A stretch of DNA of 64,000 nucleotides from Cyanobacteriota bacterium (GTDB lineage Bacteria > Acidobacteriota > Vicinamibacteria > Vicinamibacterales > UBA2999): assembly GCA_019752015.1 (NCBI GenBank), contig JAIEMQ010000016.1, forward strand, positions 62,001 to 126,000. Reading direction: 5' to 3'. A program made the translations under genes and the position numbers. This document shows, in pieces, positions 26,447-34,819 of the stretch. Every line of letters begins with the position of its first letter. The first letter of the stretch is position 1. Under the pieces are notes generated by a model, which was not told where the DNA came from, made no database searches, and saw only the letters and a list, made by a program, of their open reading frames with translations.

Positions 26447-27394
26447 ATGCCCCCGCTGCTGAAAGCACTTGTACGCCTTGGCATCAGCGCCGCCCTGTTG
26501 TATTTCGTGCTGCGTTCGATCGATCTCCCGGCGTTCTGGGAGCGGGTCAAAGGCATGAACCCGGCGTCGATGGTGCTCGCGCTCGCGGCCTACGCGTTCA
26601 CGCAGTCGATCGCGGTGTGGCGATGGAATCGATTGCTGCGCGCGCAACACATTGACGTGGAGCGGCGCCGGCTGACCGAGTCGATCTGGGTCAGCCTGTT
26701 TTTCAACAACTTCCTGCCGAGCAACATCGGCGGCGACGTTGTGCGGATTGCGGATACGGCGCCGGCGGCGGGATCGAAAACGCTGGCGATGACCGTGATC
26801 CTGATGGATCGCGTGCTCGGGTTGACGGCGCTGGTGATCATCGCCAGCTCGGGTGCGCTGGTTGCGTCGCTCGCTGGAGTACACATCCCCGGCGCACGAT
26901 GGTTGTGGCTGGTATCGGCTCTTGGAACAGTCGCTGCGATTTCTGTAATTGCGATGCCGCATTTAGTAGGAAACGCTGTAGGTCATGCGCTGATGCCGTT
27001 GAGGGCGTTAAACAGGCCGTGGCTGAGCGAACGCGCGCAACGCCTTGAAGATGCGGTAATTCGGTTCAGAAATGCGCCGTCCGCAGTGGCCGGCGCGTTC
27101 GCCGGCGCAATGGTGGTGCAGATCACAATTGTGGCCTTTTATTTGCTGACTGCTAAAGGACTATCAGTCCCTTTACCGATCTTCCTGGGCGCGGTGCTCA
27201 TTCCGGTGAGCCTGGTCGTCCAGATGGCGCCGGTCTCGATCAACGGGTTCGGTGTCCGTGAAGCAGTGTTCGCGTTTTTCTTTCGCCGGTTCGGGCTGCC
27301 AACTGATGCTGCTGTCGCACTCTCCCTCGTGTCGACCGGCATGGTGATGGGGCTCTCGCTGGTCGGCGGGTTGTTCTTTTTGCGTCGACGGTAG
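26447..27394 (+). CDS. YbhN/LPG-synthase-type flippase-like membrane protein
   Basis: 315 residues with about eight membrane helices. It matches the UPF0104/AglD/MprF-N-terminal family: LAAYAFTQSIAVWRWNRLLRAQ, FFNNFLPSNIGGDVVRIADTA and the late MAPVSINGFGVREAVFAFFFRRFG are the recognisable conserved stretches. Members are thought to move or synthesise lipid-linked substrates. A second member is at 36540. CATATC lies 11 nt before the ATG; divergent from the GT4 operon. Confidence 0.85.
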   Translation: MPPLLKALVRLGISAALLYFVLRSIDLPAFWERVKGMNPASMVLALAAYAFTQSIAVWRWNRLLRAQHIDVERRRLTESIWVSLFFNNFLPSNIGGDVVRIADTAPAAGSKTLAMTVILMDRVLGLTALVIIASSGALVASLAGVHIPGARWLWLVSALGTVAAISVIAMPHLVGNAVGHALMPLRALNRPWLSERAQRLEDAVIRFRNAPSAVAGAFAGAMVVQITIVAFYLLTAKGLSVPLPIFLGAVLIPVSLVVQMAPVSINGFGVREAVFAFFFRRFGLPTDAAVALSLVSTGMVMGLSLVGGLFFLRRR

Positions 27395-27462
27395 GCGCCG
27401 TCAGTCCGGAGCGCAAACGCTTCGGGAAGTGTGCAGTCGAAGTTTTTTGAGGGGACCCAGGA

Positions 27463-28560
27463 ATGATCAAGCGCTACCCCATTCGCGGGATCGGTGTGCT
27501 CGTCGGTGTGTTGTGGCTCGTCGGCTGCGAATCCGTCAAGAGCTCGAATCCCACGGCACCGTCGGTCGCCGGTCCGATTCCCGGCGTGAACATCACCGCG
27601 CCGCGCGCGCTCGAGCCGTTCGCCGGCCAGAAGCTGACGTTCACCGGTTCGCCGCAGACCCTGCTGATTGAAAACCCCGGCACGACCGGCGCTCGCGCCA
27701 TCACGCTCGAGATCGACGTGGCGACCGATGCGGCCTTCACGCAGCTGGTGCATCGCAACGACGCGGTCGTGCCCGGTGACGGCGGCCGCACGCTGTATCA
27801 GCTGCCGCAGGCGCTGCCCGCGGGCTACACCTACTACTGGCGCACCAAGGCGAACGACGGCGCGAACAGCGGGCCGTACTCGACCGCTTCGAGCTTCACC
27901 GTCGTGCCGCCGGTCGTGATCAACGCACCGATCGCCATGGCACCGAGCGGCCGCGTCAACACCAGCAATCCCGACTTCCGTGTCACCAACGGCGCCGTCT
28001 CGGGCACGAGCGGCGTCGCCTATCGCTTTGAAGTGGCGCGCGACGCCGGCTTCAACCAGATCCTCGCGATCGTCACGGTGCCCCTGAACGGCAGCGGCAG
28101 CACGACGATGTCGATCGGATCGTTGCCCTACTCGACGACGCTGTTCTGGCGCGTCAGAGGCAGCGACGGCTCAACTGAATCGGGTTACTCGAACACGCAG
28201 GCGTTCACGACACCGGAGCCTCCCGCGCCGGTGGCGCCGCCGGCCGGCGGACCGGATCCCGTCCCCGGCGATTCCGCCGCGTGGACCACCGCGCAGTGGA
28301 AGGACTACTTCTTCTCGCTCGTCGCGGCGAAGGGCGGACCGACCGTCTCCGACGCCGGCATGCGCGCAATGCGTGGCGACCTGCTCGCCCGTGGCGCGGA
28401 TTTCCAGAACGGCTGGCGCGGCGACATGCGTCCCCGCATTTTCCTGCCCGTGCCCGGTTGCCCGATCGCGAACCGGCCCGATGTCCCGCTGTGCTCGTAC
28501 GACCGCACCGTGGACCTCGGCCGCTACGGTGGAGCGTGGGATTGGATCCCGCGGTTCTAA
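27463..28560 (+). CDS. secreted lipoprotein with Fn3-like domains (paralogue 2, distinct C-terminus)
   Basis: 365 residues. Perfect lipobox LWLVGC, then ESVKSSNPTAPSVAGPIPG, a stretch shared word for word with the next gene. Two fibronectin-III-like modules follow (GYTYYWRTKANDG near 120; TTLFWRVRGSDG near 225), each ending in a VVPPVVI or TTPEPP linker. The C-terminus (about 265-365) is unlike the GHCG domain of the paralogues: WTTAQWKDYFFSL, AMRGDLLARGADFQ, FLPVPGCPIANRPDVPLCSYDRTVDL. Function unknown; an outer-surface protein of the glycan region. GAGGGG lies 8 nt before the ATG. Confidence 0.78.
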   Translation: MIKRYPIRGIGVLVGVLWLVGCESVKSSNPTAPSVAGPIPGVNITAPRALEPFAGQKLTFTGSPQTLLIENPGTTGARAITLEIDVATDAAFTQLVHRNDAVVPGDGGRTLYQLPQALPAGYTYYWRTKANDGANSGPYSTASSFTVVPPVVINAPIAMAPSGRVNTSNPDFRVTNGAVSGTSGVAYRFEVARDAGFNQILAIVTVPLNGSGSTTMSIGSLPYSTTLFWRVRGSDGSTESGYSNTQAFTTPEPPAPVAPPAGGPDPVPGDSAAWTTAQWKDYFFSLVAAKGGPTVSDAGMRAMRGDLLARGADFQNGWRGDMRPRIFLPVPGCPIANRPDVPLCSYDRTVDLGRYGGAWDWIPRF

Positions 28561-28579
28561 GCCTGCCTCGCCGAAGCCG
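28561..28579 (+). repeat. intergenic imperfect-palindrome family, half copy (E1)
   Basis: GCCTGCCTCGCCGAAGCCG follows the stop codon directly. It matches one arm of the family also found at 31173, 43400, 49857 and 50337 (GCCTGTCTCGCCGAAGC... GCGAAGGCGGA). The second arm is not recognisable here. Confidence 0.45.
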
Positions 28580-28651
28580 TGGAGCTGGGGGCGGGTGCTG
28601 ACCTGTAAAGCTGTGAGAAGTAATGGCCGATACCAAATGTTGAGGGATTCC

Positions 28652-29863
28652 ATGTTGTCGAGTAACCACCTCTTTCGAGGGCTGAGCGCTCTCGTGGCTG
28701 TTGTGTGTCTGGCCGGCTGTGAGTCGGTCAAGAGCTCGAACCCGACGGCGCCGTCGGTCGCCGGACCGATCCCGGGCGTGAACATCAGCGCCCCGCGTCC
28801 GCTCGAGCCGTACGCCGGCTCGACACTCGTCTACAACGGCGAGCCGCCGACGCTGCTGATCGAGAACGCCGGCACCAGCGGCGCGCGCAACATCTGGCTG
28901 CAACTCGAGCTGAGCACCGATACCGGGTTCTCGAACATGGTGCACCAGGCCGATCAGATCGCGCTCGGCGATGGCGGCCGTACGACGTATCGCCTGCCCT
29001 CACCACTCGGCGCCGGCTACACCTACTACTGGCGCACGCGCGCGGTTGACGGCGCGAACGTGGGGCCGTACTCGGCCGTCTCGAACTTCGAAGTCGTACC
29101 GCCGGTGGTGATCGATGCGCCGACTGCGATCGCGCCGTCAGGCAAGATCAATACGAACAAGCCTGAGTTCCGCGTCACCAACGGCGCCATCTCCGGAACC
29201 ACCGGCGTGGTCTACCGCTTCGAGGTCTCGCGGGCCGCCGACTTCAGCTCGATGATTGCGGTCGTTACCGCGATCCCGAACGGCAGCGGCTCGACGACGA
29301 TGACGCTCGGCGAGCTGCCGTATAAGACGACTTACTACTGGCGCGTGAAGGGCTCGGACGGCAGCAAGGAATCGCCGTACTCGAACACGCAATCGTTCAC
29401 GACGCCGGATCCGCCGGCGGCGCCGCCATCTGGTGGCCCCGGCGGCGTGCCGGTCGGCGTACCGACGGGCCCCGGTGGACGTGCTCCGGACAACGGCCCG
29501 CTCCCGAGCTATGGCGCCGGTGTGGTCGCCGCGGTGGCGCGTGCGAACCCGGGCGCCCTGGCGAATTCCTGCCAGGAGAATGGCGGCAGCTGGCAATTCA
29601 TGGACCAGGTCGTGGACACGCTGCGCACGTATGACACGCGCTGGGGCTACAACGGCAAGCGCGGCGACGCGAACAATCCGTCGCTGGACGTCGTGACGTA
29701 TCACTACGGGCCGGGGCCGGACGCGAACTCGACGGATGTCTATATCATCGACGTCATCGGCGGCCATTGCGGCGCGACGCCTTCGGCGAGCTGGAATGAC
29801 GTGACGCAGATCACGCTGTCGTCCGGAACGATCGGCCGCTGGATTTCCCGCGGGCGATTCTAG
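28652..29863 (+). CDS. secreted lipoprotein with Fn3-like and GHCG C-terminal domain (paralogue 3)
   Basis: 403 residues. The lipobox is VCLAGC; the next 20 residues repeat those of the preceding gene almost exactly, as do two Fn3-like modules (GYTYYWRTRAVDG, TTYYWRVKGSDG). After a Gly/Pro linker the C-terminal domain (about 300-403) reads SCQENGGSWQFMDQ, RWGYNGKRGD, DVVTYHYGPG, VYIIDVIGGHCG, SWNDVT. This domain is shared with the genes at 14708 and 34820. Start at 28652 has GAGGG at 5-nt spacing; the long upstream ORF is a shadow of the previous gene. Confidence 0.8.
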   Translation: MLSSNHLFRGLSALVAVVCLAGCESVKSSNPTAPSVAGPIPGVNISAPRPLEPYAGSTLVYNGEPPTLLIENAGTSGARNIWLQLELSTDTGFSNMVHQADQIALGDGGRTTYRLPSPLGAGYTYYWRTRAVDGANVGPYSAVSNFEVVPPVVIDAPTAIAPSGKINTNKPEFRVTNGAISGTTGVVYRFEVSRAADFSSMIAVVTAIPNGSGSTTMTLGELPYKTTYYWRVKGSDGSKESPYSNTQSFTTPDPPAAPPSGGPGGVPVGVPTGPGGRAPDNGPLPSYGAGVVAAVARANPGALANSCQENGGSWQFMDQVVDTLRTYDTRWGYNGKRGDANNPSLDVVTYHYGPGPDANSTDVYIIDVIGGHCGATPSASWNDVTQITLSSGTIGRWISRGRF

Positions 29864-29880
29864 GGATCAGGGATCAGGGC
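29864..29880. repeat. short GGATCAG heptamer repeat
   Basis: Two perfect GGATCAG units plus a partial third fill the space between the convergent lipoprotein and methyltransferase stops; the methyltransferase stop codon is inside the second unit. Confidence 0.5.
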
Positions 29881-31145
29881 TTCGTCGCGATCGCGGCGAA
29901 GTCCTGATACGAGAACATTCGATCGTTCAGACGATCGACGTTGCGATTGAAGGACGACACGAGCTCCGTGAGACCATCCGGAGCCGTACCGTAATGTTCG
30001 GGACGCGGTGACACCTTCTGCAAGCGTCCCTCCTGCGCGATCGGCGCCCGGTACACAATCTCCACATTCGAAAAGCCGCTCGCCTGCAGCAGGTACTGCA
30101 GCGTCTCGGGATGGATTGGCTTCACGTGCGTGAGGTCGCGGATGAAGCTCTCGAAGAACGCGACCCAGCATGACGGGTTGATGGTCTCGAGGATGATCCT
30201 GCCCCCGGGCCGGATCTTGTCGAACGCCAGGCCGAGCATCTCGGTGAGATACGGCGGCTGCAAATGTTCAACGACCTGCACCGCGATCACGCCGCCGAGC
30301 GATTCGTCCGGCAGCCCCTGCAAATAACTTCTCGCGTCGCCTGAAGCCGCATCCAGGCCGCGCGATCGACAGACGTCGATCATCTCGGGATTCAGGTCGA
30401 TGCCTCTGGCGCTGATGCCGCTAGCCTTCAGCAGCGAGAGAAATTCACCGCGCCCGCAGCCGACATCGAGCACGTTCGACTGACCCGCGAAATACGGCAC
30501 GTAGTCCTTCAGGCGTGCGCCGATCTCCTCTTCAGAGCCGCGGAAACGATCTTCAAAACCCACATATTGAAACGACTGCTGGTCAGATGCCGCGACTTGG
30601 AGATCCGCATTGGCGGCTCCCGGCTCCCGGCTCCCGGCTCCAGGTGACATGGCCCGACGCTCGACTTCGCGCTTGGCCAACATGGCGGTCTTCTGGGCGA
30701 CGTCCGTCACTGATCGGAGCTGCGTGAGCGCGTCGCTGATTTCGCGATAGTGCGTGTCGGAGAGCGGCGTGATCGTCTGGAGGAACTGCACGAGCAGCGA
30801 CTCGAAGCGGACCAGCGAATCGAAGCCGTCGCGGAGCGCCGGCAGCGCGCGCTCGAGCGCCACATGCGCCTCGCGATGCGCGTTGACGTTACGATTCAAG
30901 TGTTCGACGACAGCGGCATTGAACGCCATCTGCCTGTCGAACAACTGTTTCGTGTCGCCGGCGGTTCCCGACGTGATCTGCCACGTGTCATTGATCTTCG
31001 GCAGCAGCGTCTCGTCGTATCCGGGCGGCGCTTTCGGAAAATCGGGAGCGGCTTGAACGGCGCGATCGAGCAGCGTCAGCGCTTCGTTGTAACGGCGATG
31101 CGCCTCCTTGCGCTCGGCCAGCAGACGGTTCAGGAGCTCTGTCAT
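29874..31145 (-). CDS. SAM-dependent methyltransferase with N-terminal coiled coil
   Basis: 423 residues. Residues about 1-165 are helical and coiled-coil-like (HLNRNVNAHREAHVALERAL). Then a repeat-derived linker (168-177, GAGSREPGA) precedes a class I methyltransferase domain: VLDVGCGRGEFLSLL (motif I, near 225), GIDLNPEMIDVC (motif post I), VVEHLQPPYLTEML, and ETINPSCWVAFFESFIRD. The same layout occurs in methyltransferases that cap O-antigen-like chains, but with the coil elsewhere; that role is inference. Convergent with paralogue 3. Confidence 0.84.
   Translation of the reverse strand: MTELLNRLLAERKEAHRRYNEALTLLDRAVQAAPDFPKAPPGYDETLLPKINDTWQITSGTAGDTKQLFDRQMAFNAAVVEHLNRNVNAHREAHVALERALPALRDGFDSLVRFESLLVQFLQTITPLSDTHYREISDALTQLRSVTDVAQKTAMLAKREVERRAMSPGAGSREPGAANADLQVAASDQQSFQYVGFEDRFRGSEEEIGARLKDYVPYFAGQSNVLDVGCGRGEFLSLLKASGISARGIDLNPEMIDVCRSRGLDAASGDARSYLQGLPDESLGGVIAVQVVEHLQPPYLTEMLGLAFDKIRPGGRIILETINPSCWVAFFESFIRDLTHVKPIHPETLQYLLQASGFSNVEIVYRAPIAQEGRLQKVSPRPEHYGTAPDGLTELVSSFNRNVDRLNDRMFSYQDFAAIATKP
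30615..30642. repeat. four GGCTCCC heptamers in frame inside the methyltransferase
   Basis: Three perfect GGCTCCC units and one GGCTCCA. They encode the linker between the coiled coil and the methyltransferase domain. Same unit as 24168-24202, inverted on the plus strand. Confidence 0.75.
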
Positions 31146-31172
31146 TGAATCAGAAGCACGATAGCACTTCTT

Positions 31173-31204
31173 GCCACGCCGAAGCCGCCAGGCGAAGGCG
31201 GGTC
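31173..31204 (+). repeat. intergenic imperfect-palindrome family (E2)
   Basis: GCCACGCCGAAGCC followed by GCCAGGCGAAGGCGGGTC fills most of the gap between the methyltransferase start and the stop of the membrane protein, matching both arms of the family consensus. Confidence 0.5.
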
Positions 31205-33806
31205 AATGGATCGCAATCCACGCAGCCAGCGACCGCACATCGCGGCTGGCTGGATCGCGCTCCGATGGACGGAAGCCGGCCCCCGATCGAATCGATAACA
31301 CCCAGGTGCCGTTCGTCGCCGGGGGCAACATCACGTCGAACTTCTGCCCCGCCGCCAGCGTGACGGTTTCTTCCCATCGGCCAACTTCGATCGTCACCGT
31401 CGTCGCCACCGCGCCGGCGGTAATCGAAATCGGCAGGCCCGATAGCCGCGTGCCTTCGTCGGTATCGATGACCACGGTCGCGCGGCTGTTCGCGCGTGTC
31501 CAGAAACCATCGGGTTCCAGGTAGGCCTGTTCATCCAGGAAGAACGCACGTGCATGGCCGTAGCGCCCTGCGCGGTACGCGGGTCGACTGACCGGAGCCC
31601 TGACCACGCCCACGGGCCGAAGCGTGTAGGAGGCCATTTCGTCCCGAGGCGCGGGGCGCAGAGCAAAGTTGAGCGTTCGCAACATCACCGGCAGGCGGAG
31701 GCGGAACGGATGGGCAGGATCGCGAAGATCATCGACATTGGGCGACGCGAGAGCTGGATCGGTGCGGCCGACGAACATGGTCAGCGAGCCGGCGACGATT
31801 GGCGGCTCCACGTACAGTTCATATTCTCCGGCGGGAACGTAATCGAGCCGCATGTCCCCCGCCATGGACATACTCTGCCGGTTCAGGAAATCGCGCGGCG
31901 TCTTTCTGGTCAGTTCAGGCCATTCAAGAATCGTCGGCTGCCAGCCTGGGTGGAAGCGTTCGACCGCGGCGTGTTGCGAGCGAAGCGTGAAGATGCCGTC
32001 GCCCCGATGGCGCAGCCACACTCCGGTCGCTGCCAGCATGACGGCGATCGATCCGAACAACCCGGTAATGGCGAATGCCGTGCCGCGAGAACGTGCCCGG
32101 GCCACTCGAACCGACAGCGCGCCGAAGAAACCGACGCTGGCCAGCCACACCATGGCATCGCGCCCCGCCTTCATGCCGCCCGACTGATGCACGCTCGGAA
32201 CAGCCCGCGCGAAATCGGTCTGATCTGACAGCCAACGCAAGGTCGGATCGACGCCGCCGCGATTGTTGAAGATGAAGCGCCCACCGTTCTCGATCGCGCG
32301 CGGCAAAACGAGCGAGACACTCACCACGAGGAGTAGGACGACGAGCGGTGCGAAGGCTCCTCGTTCGTCGTCCGACACCACCAACGCAATCGGCAGCGCT
32401 GCCAGCGGCAGTATCGAGACCAGGAAGCGTGCCGGCGCGGCAGACCCGGCCCACCACATCGCGTACGACGCGACCGTGACCGCATACACGACGGCGAGCA
32501 CGACGAGTTCGATCGTGAGTCGAGGATTGCGCTTCGCAAACGGCCGGAGACCGATCAGCGCCATCGCGTAGACAGGCGCGGTGGCCACGACACCAAACTG
32601 TTGATCGACCGACAAGCCGATCAAGCCGCGGACGATGTAGCTCGCCGATGTACTGGTATCCGCGCCGTAAGGAGCCGCCGGACTCGGGCTGCCCCAGATG
32701 ACATGGAAGTACGCAAACCACGCCGCGCCAAAGACCGCGGGCACGATGAGGACCGTCGTGATGTTTCGCACCGCCGACGGGCGACCCGCCAGTCGCGCAA
32801 TGATGAAGATCCCCAGCAACGCGGCAAGCACCGCAAACCTGCTGTGCAGCCAGGGCAACACCGCGAGCGCGAATCCGATCGCGATCAACGCACGCGTGGA
32901 AACGTCGCCGCCATCGTTCAACTCCACCAGCAGCCACACCCCGCACATCACGCACAGGCTGCCGATGATCTCCGGATAAATCGTGAAGGTGTGAAAGAAA
33001 TACGGCGCCGTCACAAACACCGCGATGACGCCCGCCCAGGCACCGGCAGCGCTCGCTGAGACGCGATAGGCGATTCGCCAGGTGAGCGCCGCCGTCAGCG
33101 CCGCGATCAGCATCATCGTGATCGCGGCGGCGGCGTAACCGCCAATCGCAAACGCCGGCAACACGATCACCGAGACGCCGGGCGCGTGAATCGAATAGAT
33201 CTCGCCGCTCGTCGATCGTTTCAGGAAATGCGGTTCGAGACGGCCTGGAAAGTACTCGAGATAGTCGCCATTGGCGTAATTGTTGGCGACGCGAAGATCG
33301 GCATCCTCGAGAATGCTTTGCGTTGCGGCAAGGTAATGCGGCTCGTCACCGCCGGGAACAACCTCGCGCACGTGGCTGAACACCGCGAGCGATGCGAGAC
33401 CCAGCATCGCGGCGGCAATCCAGGGCGCGATCGAGGGATTCGAACACGCCGCCGGCAGGCGCGGCCGGTTCGCGGCAATCAGCCCGGCAATGACGATGCC
33501 CCACACCACCGCTTCGATCGGACCTTCCCAAATCAGAAACGCGGCAGGAACCCCGAATGGAAGAAACGGCAGCCACAAGACGATGCTGATCGCGAGCGGC
33601 CACACGTCGTCGAGCTCAAGCTTCGCGAACCACACCGCGGCAGGAAGCACCGCGGCGAGACCGATGAGAATCCAGAATGAAGGAAGCGCGGCGATACGGG
33701 ACGTATCGCCGCCGGGAACGCTGAGGATGCCGAGCGACAGCCAGATCGAGACGGCGGTCAGGAGCGCCAGGACCGACGCCGCAACTCGCGAGCGCCGATC
33801 CAGCAT
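31203..33806 (-). CDS. large GT-C-like polytopic membrane protein
   Basis: 867 residues: about fourteen membrane helices up to about 600, then a soluble periplasmic domain rich in beta structure (APRDEMASYTLRPVGVV; TVIDTD-like strands). The acidic loop HVREVVPGGDEPHYLAATQSILEDADLRVANNYANGDY resembles the Asp-containing first periplasmic loop of GT-C enzymes, and RSTSGEIYSIHAPGVSVIVLPAF follows. Probably a membrane glycosyltransferase. Start at 33806 has AAGG at 5-nt spacing; a GTG two codons earlier is possible. Confidence 0.72.
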   Translation of the reverse strand: MLDRRSRVAASVLALLTAVSIWLSLGILSVPGGDTSRIAALPSFWILIGLAAVLPAAVWFAKLELDDVWPLAISIVLWLPFLPFGVPAAFLIWEGPIEAVVWGIVIAGLIAANRPRLPAACSNPSIAPWIAAAMLGLASLAVFSHVREVVPGGDEPHYLAATQSILEDADLRVANNYANGDYLEYFPGRLEPHFLKRSTSGEIYSIHAPGVSVIVLPAFAIGGYAAAAITMMLIAALTAALTWRIAYRVSASAAGAWAGVIAVFVTAPYFFHTFTIYPEIIGSLCVMCGVWLLVELNDGGDVSTRALIAIGFALAVLPWLHSRFAVLAALLGIFIIARLAGRPSAVRNITTVLIVPAVFGAAWFAYFHVIWGSPSPAAPYGADTSTSASYIVRGLIGLSVDQQFGVVATAPVYAMALIGLRPFAKRNPRLTIELVVLAVVYAVTVASYAMWWAGSAAPARFLVSILPLAALPIALVVSDDERGAFAPLVVLLLVVSVSLVLPRAIENGGRFIFNNRGGVDPTLRWLSDQTDFARAVPSVHQSGGMKAGRDAMVWLASVGFFGALSVRVARARSRGTAFAITGLFGSIAVMLAATGVWLRHRGDGIFTLRSQHAAVERFHPGWQPTILEWPELTRKTPRDFLNRQSMSMAGDMRLDYVPAGEYELYVEPPIVAGSLTMFVGRTDPALASPNVDDLRDPAHPFRLRLPVMLRTLNFALRPAPRDEMASYTLRPVGVVRAPVSRPAYRAGRYGHARAFFLDEQAYLEPDGFWTRANSRATVVIDTDEGTRLSGLPISITAGAVATTVTIEVGRWEETVTLAAGQKFDVMLPPATNGTWVLSIRSGAGFRPSERDPASRDVRSLAAWIAIH

Positions 33807-33822
33807 CGGCACCTTGTCGAGA

Positions 33823-34590
33823 CTAGAAGCGCAGGCGCCCGCCGAAGCCGAATTGCACGCCGCCGACCTTGGTCGGCACGCCGGTGCCGCTCAACATCTC
33901 GACATTCATATCCGCCTGGGTGAAGCGAACGAATCCGCCCGCGCCGACGCGCACGCTGTCGTTCGACCACACGATGTAAGTCGCGTCCATCCCGGCGTTG
34001 TAGCCGGTCTGGCTCTTCTTGCGCTCGGTGATGGTCGGTGTCGTCACGACGGTGGTAAAGGCGCCGCCCTCCTCGCCGATGCGAACTTCGCTGACGGCCT
34101 CCTGCGTCAACCGGAAGAACGACGGGCCGCCGTAGACCATCACGTCGAACTTGCTGCCGATCGGGATCACCCAGCCAATTTGCAAGTGCGTCGCCTGCTC
34201 CTTGCGATTGAGGCCCGGCACGGCCTGAGCGAGCGTGCGCGGACGATTGAAGAACACCGGGCTCGGAATCGAGCCGGTCAACCGGCCTTCGGTATCGTTT
34301 TGTTCCTGGTGGTACCCCGCGCCGACAGTCAGGTTGCGCCAGACGCGCAGGCCGACGCCGACGTCGAACAGGCTTCCGGACGTAAAGTCGCTGGACGACG
34401 AGAGGGTTCCCGTTTCCTCGTAGATCGAAAGGGATCGTGTATCCGTCATGGCGGAAGACCCAGACTCCACGCCCCAGCCGATGTTGATGTAGCCACGGTC
34501 CGCCCAGGTCGCGCCCTGGGCTGAGGCCTGGCGGGCCGTACTTGCGAACACACCACACACGATCAAAAGCGTCACTACTGATTTATTCAT
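33823..34590 (-). CDS. outer-membrane beta-barrel protein
   Basis: 255 residues. Signal peptide with cleavage after ASA (QASAQG). The mature chain is a series of amphipathic strands (YINIGWGVES, LFDVGVGLRVWRNLTVGAGYH, HLQIGWVIPIGSKFDVMVYGG, SVRVGAGGFVRF) ending GFGGRLRF, with the terminal Phe that the BAM machinery recognises. This fits a small eight- to ten-strand barrel like OmpW/OmpA types; no specific function. AAGGAT precedes the ATG. Upstream of the membrane protein and likely co-transcribed. Confidence 0.8.
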   Translation of the reverse strand: MNKSVVTLLIVCGVFASTARQASAQGATWADRGYINIGWGVESGSSAMTDTRSLSIYEETGTLSSSSDFTSGSLFDVGVGLRVWRNLTVGAGYHQEQNDTEGRLTGSIPSPVFFNRPRTLAQAVPGLNRKEQATHLQIGWVIPIGSKFDVMVYGGPSFFRLTQEAVSEVRIGEEGGAFTTVVTTPTITERKKSQTGYNAGMDATYIVWSNDSVRVGAGGFVRFTQADMNVEMLSGTGVPTKVGGVQFGFGGRLRF

Positions 34591-34679
34591 TCGTAATCCT
34601 TGGGCTCCGATAACTCTGTAACAGGGCCTGGGTTGCCCTACCGGACGGCCATGTTAGCATGAGAAAAACCGCGAAGTCC

Positions 34680-34736
34680 TATAATTCTATGGAAAATACG
34701 GAGTTATTCCACCACTCTGTGAAATTCTGCTACAAT
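34680..34736 (+). promoter_or_regulatory. A+T-rich promoter region of lipoprotein paralogue 4
   Basis: In the 230-bp gap between divergent genes two -10-like boxes face the lipoprotein: TATAAT at 34680-34685 and TACAAT at 34731-34736. Neither has a convincing -35. Apart from these I see nothing else in this gap. Confidence 0.4.
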
Positions 34737-34819
34737 CCGTGCCGGCCAAGTGAGTGCACGGGTCCCCAGCTCTTTGCACCCTCACAGCATTCCGCCGGCC
34801 ACATCTGGAGATTTGTTTG

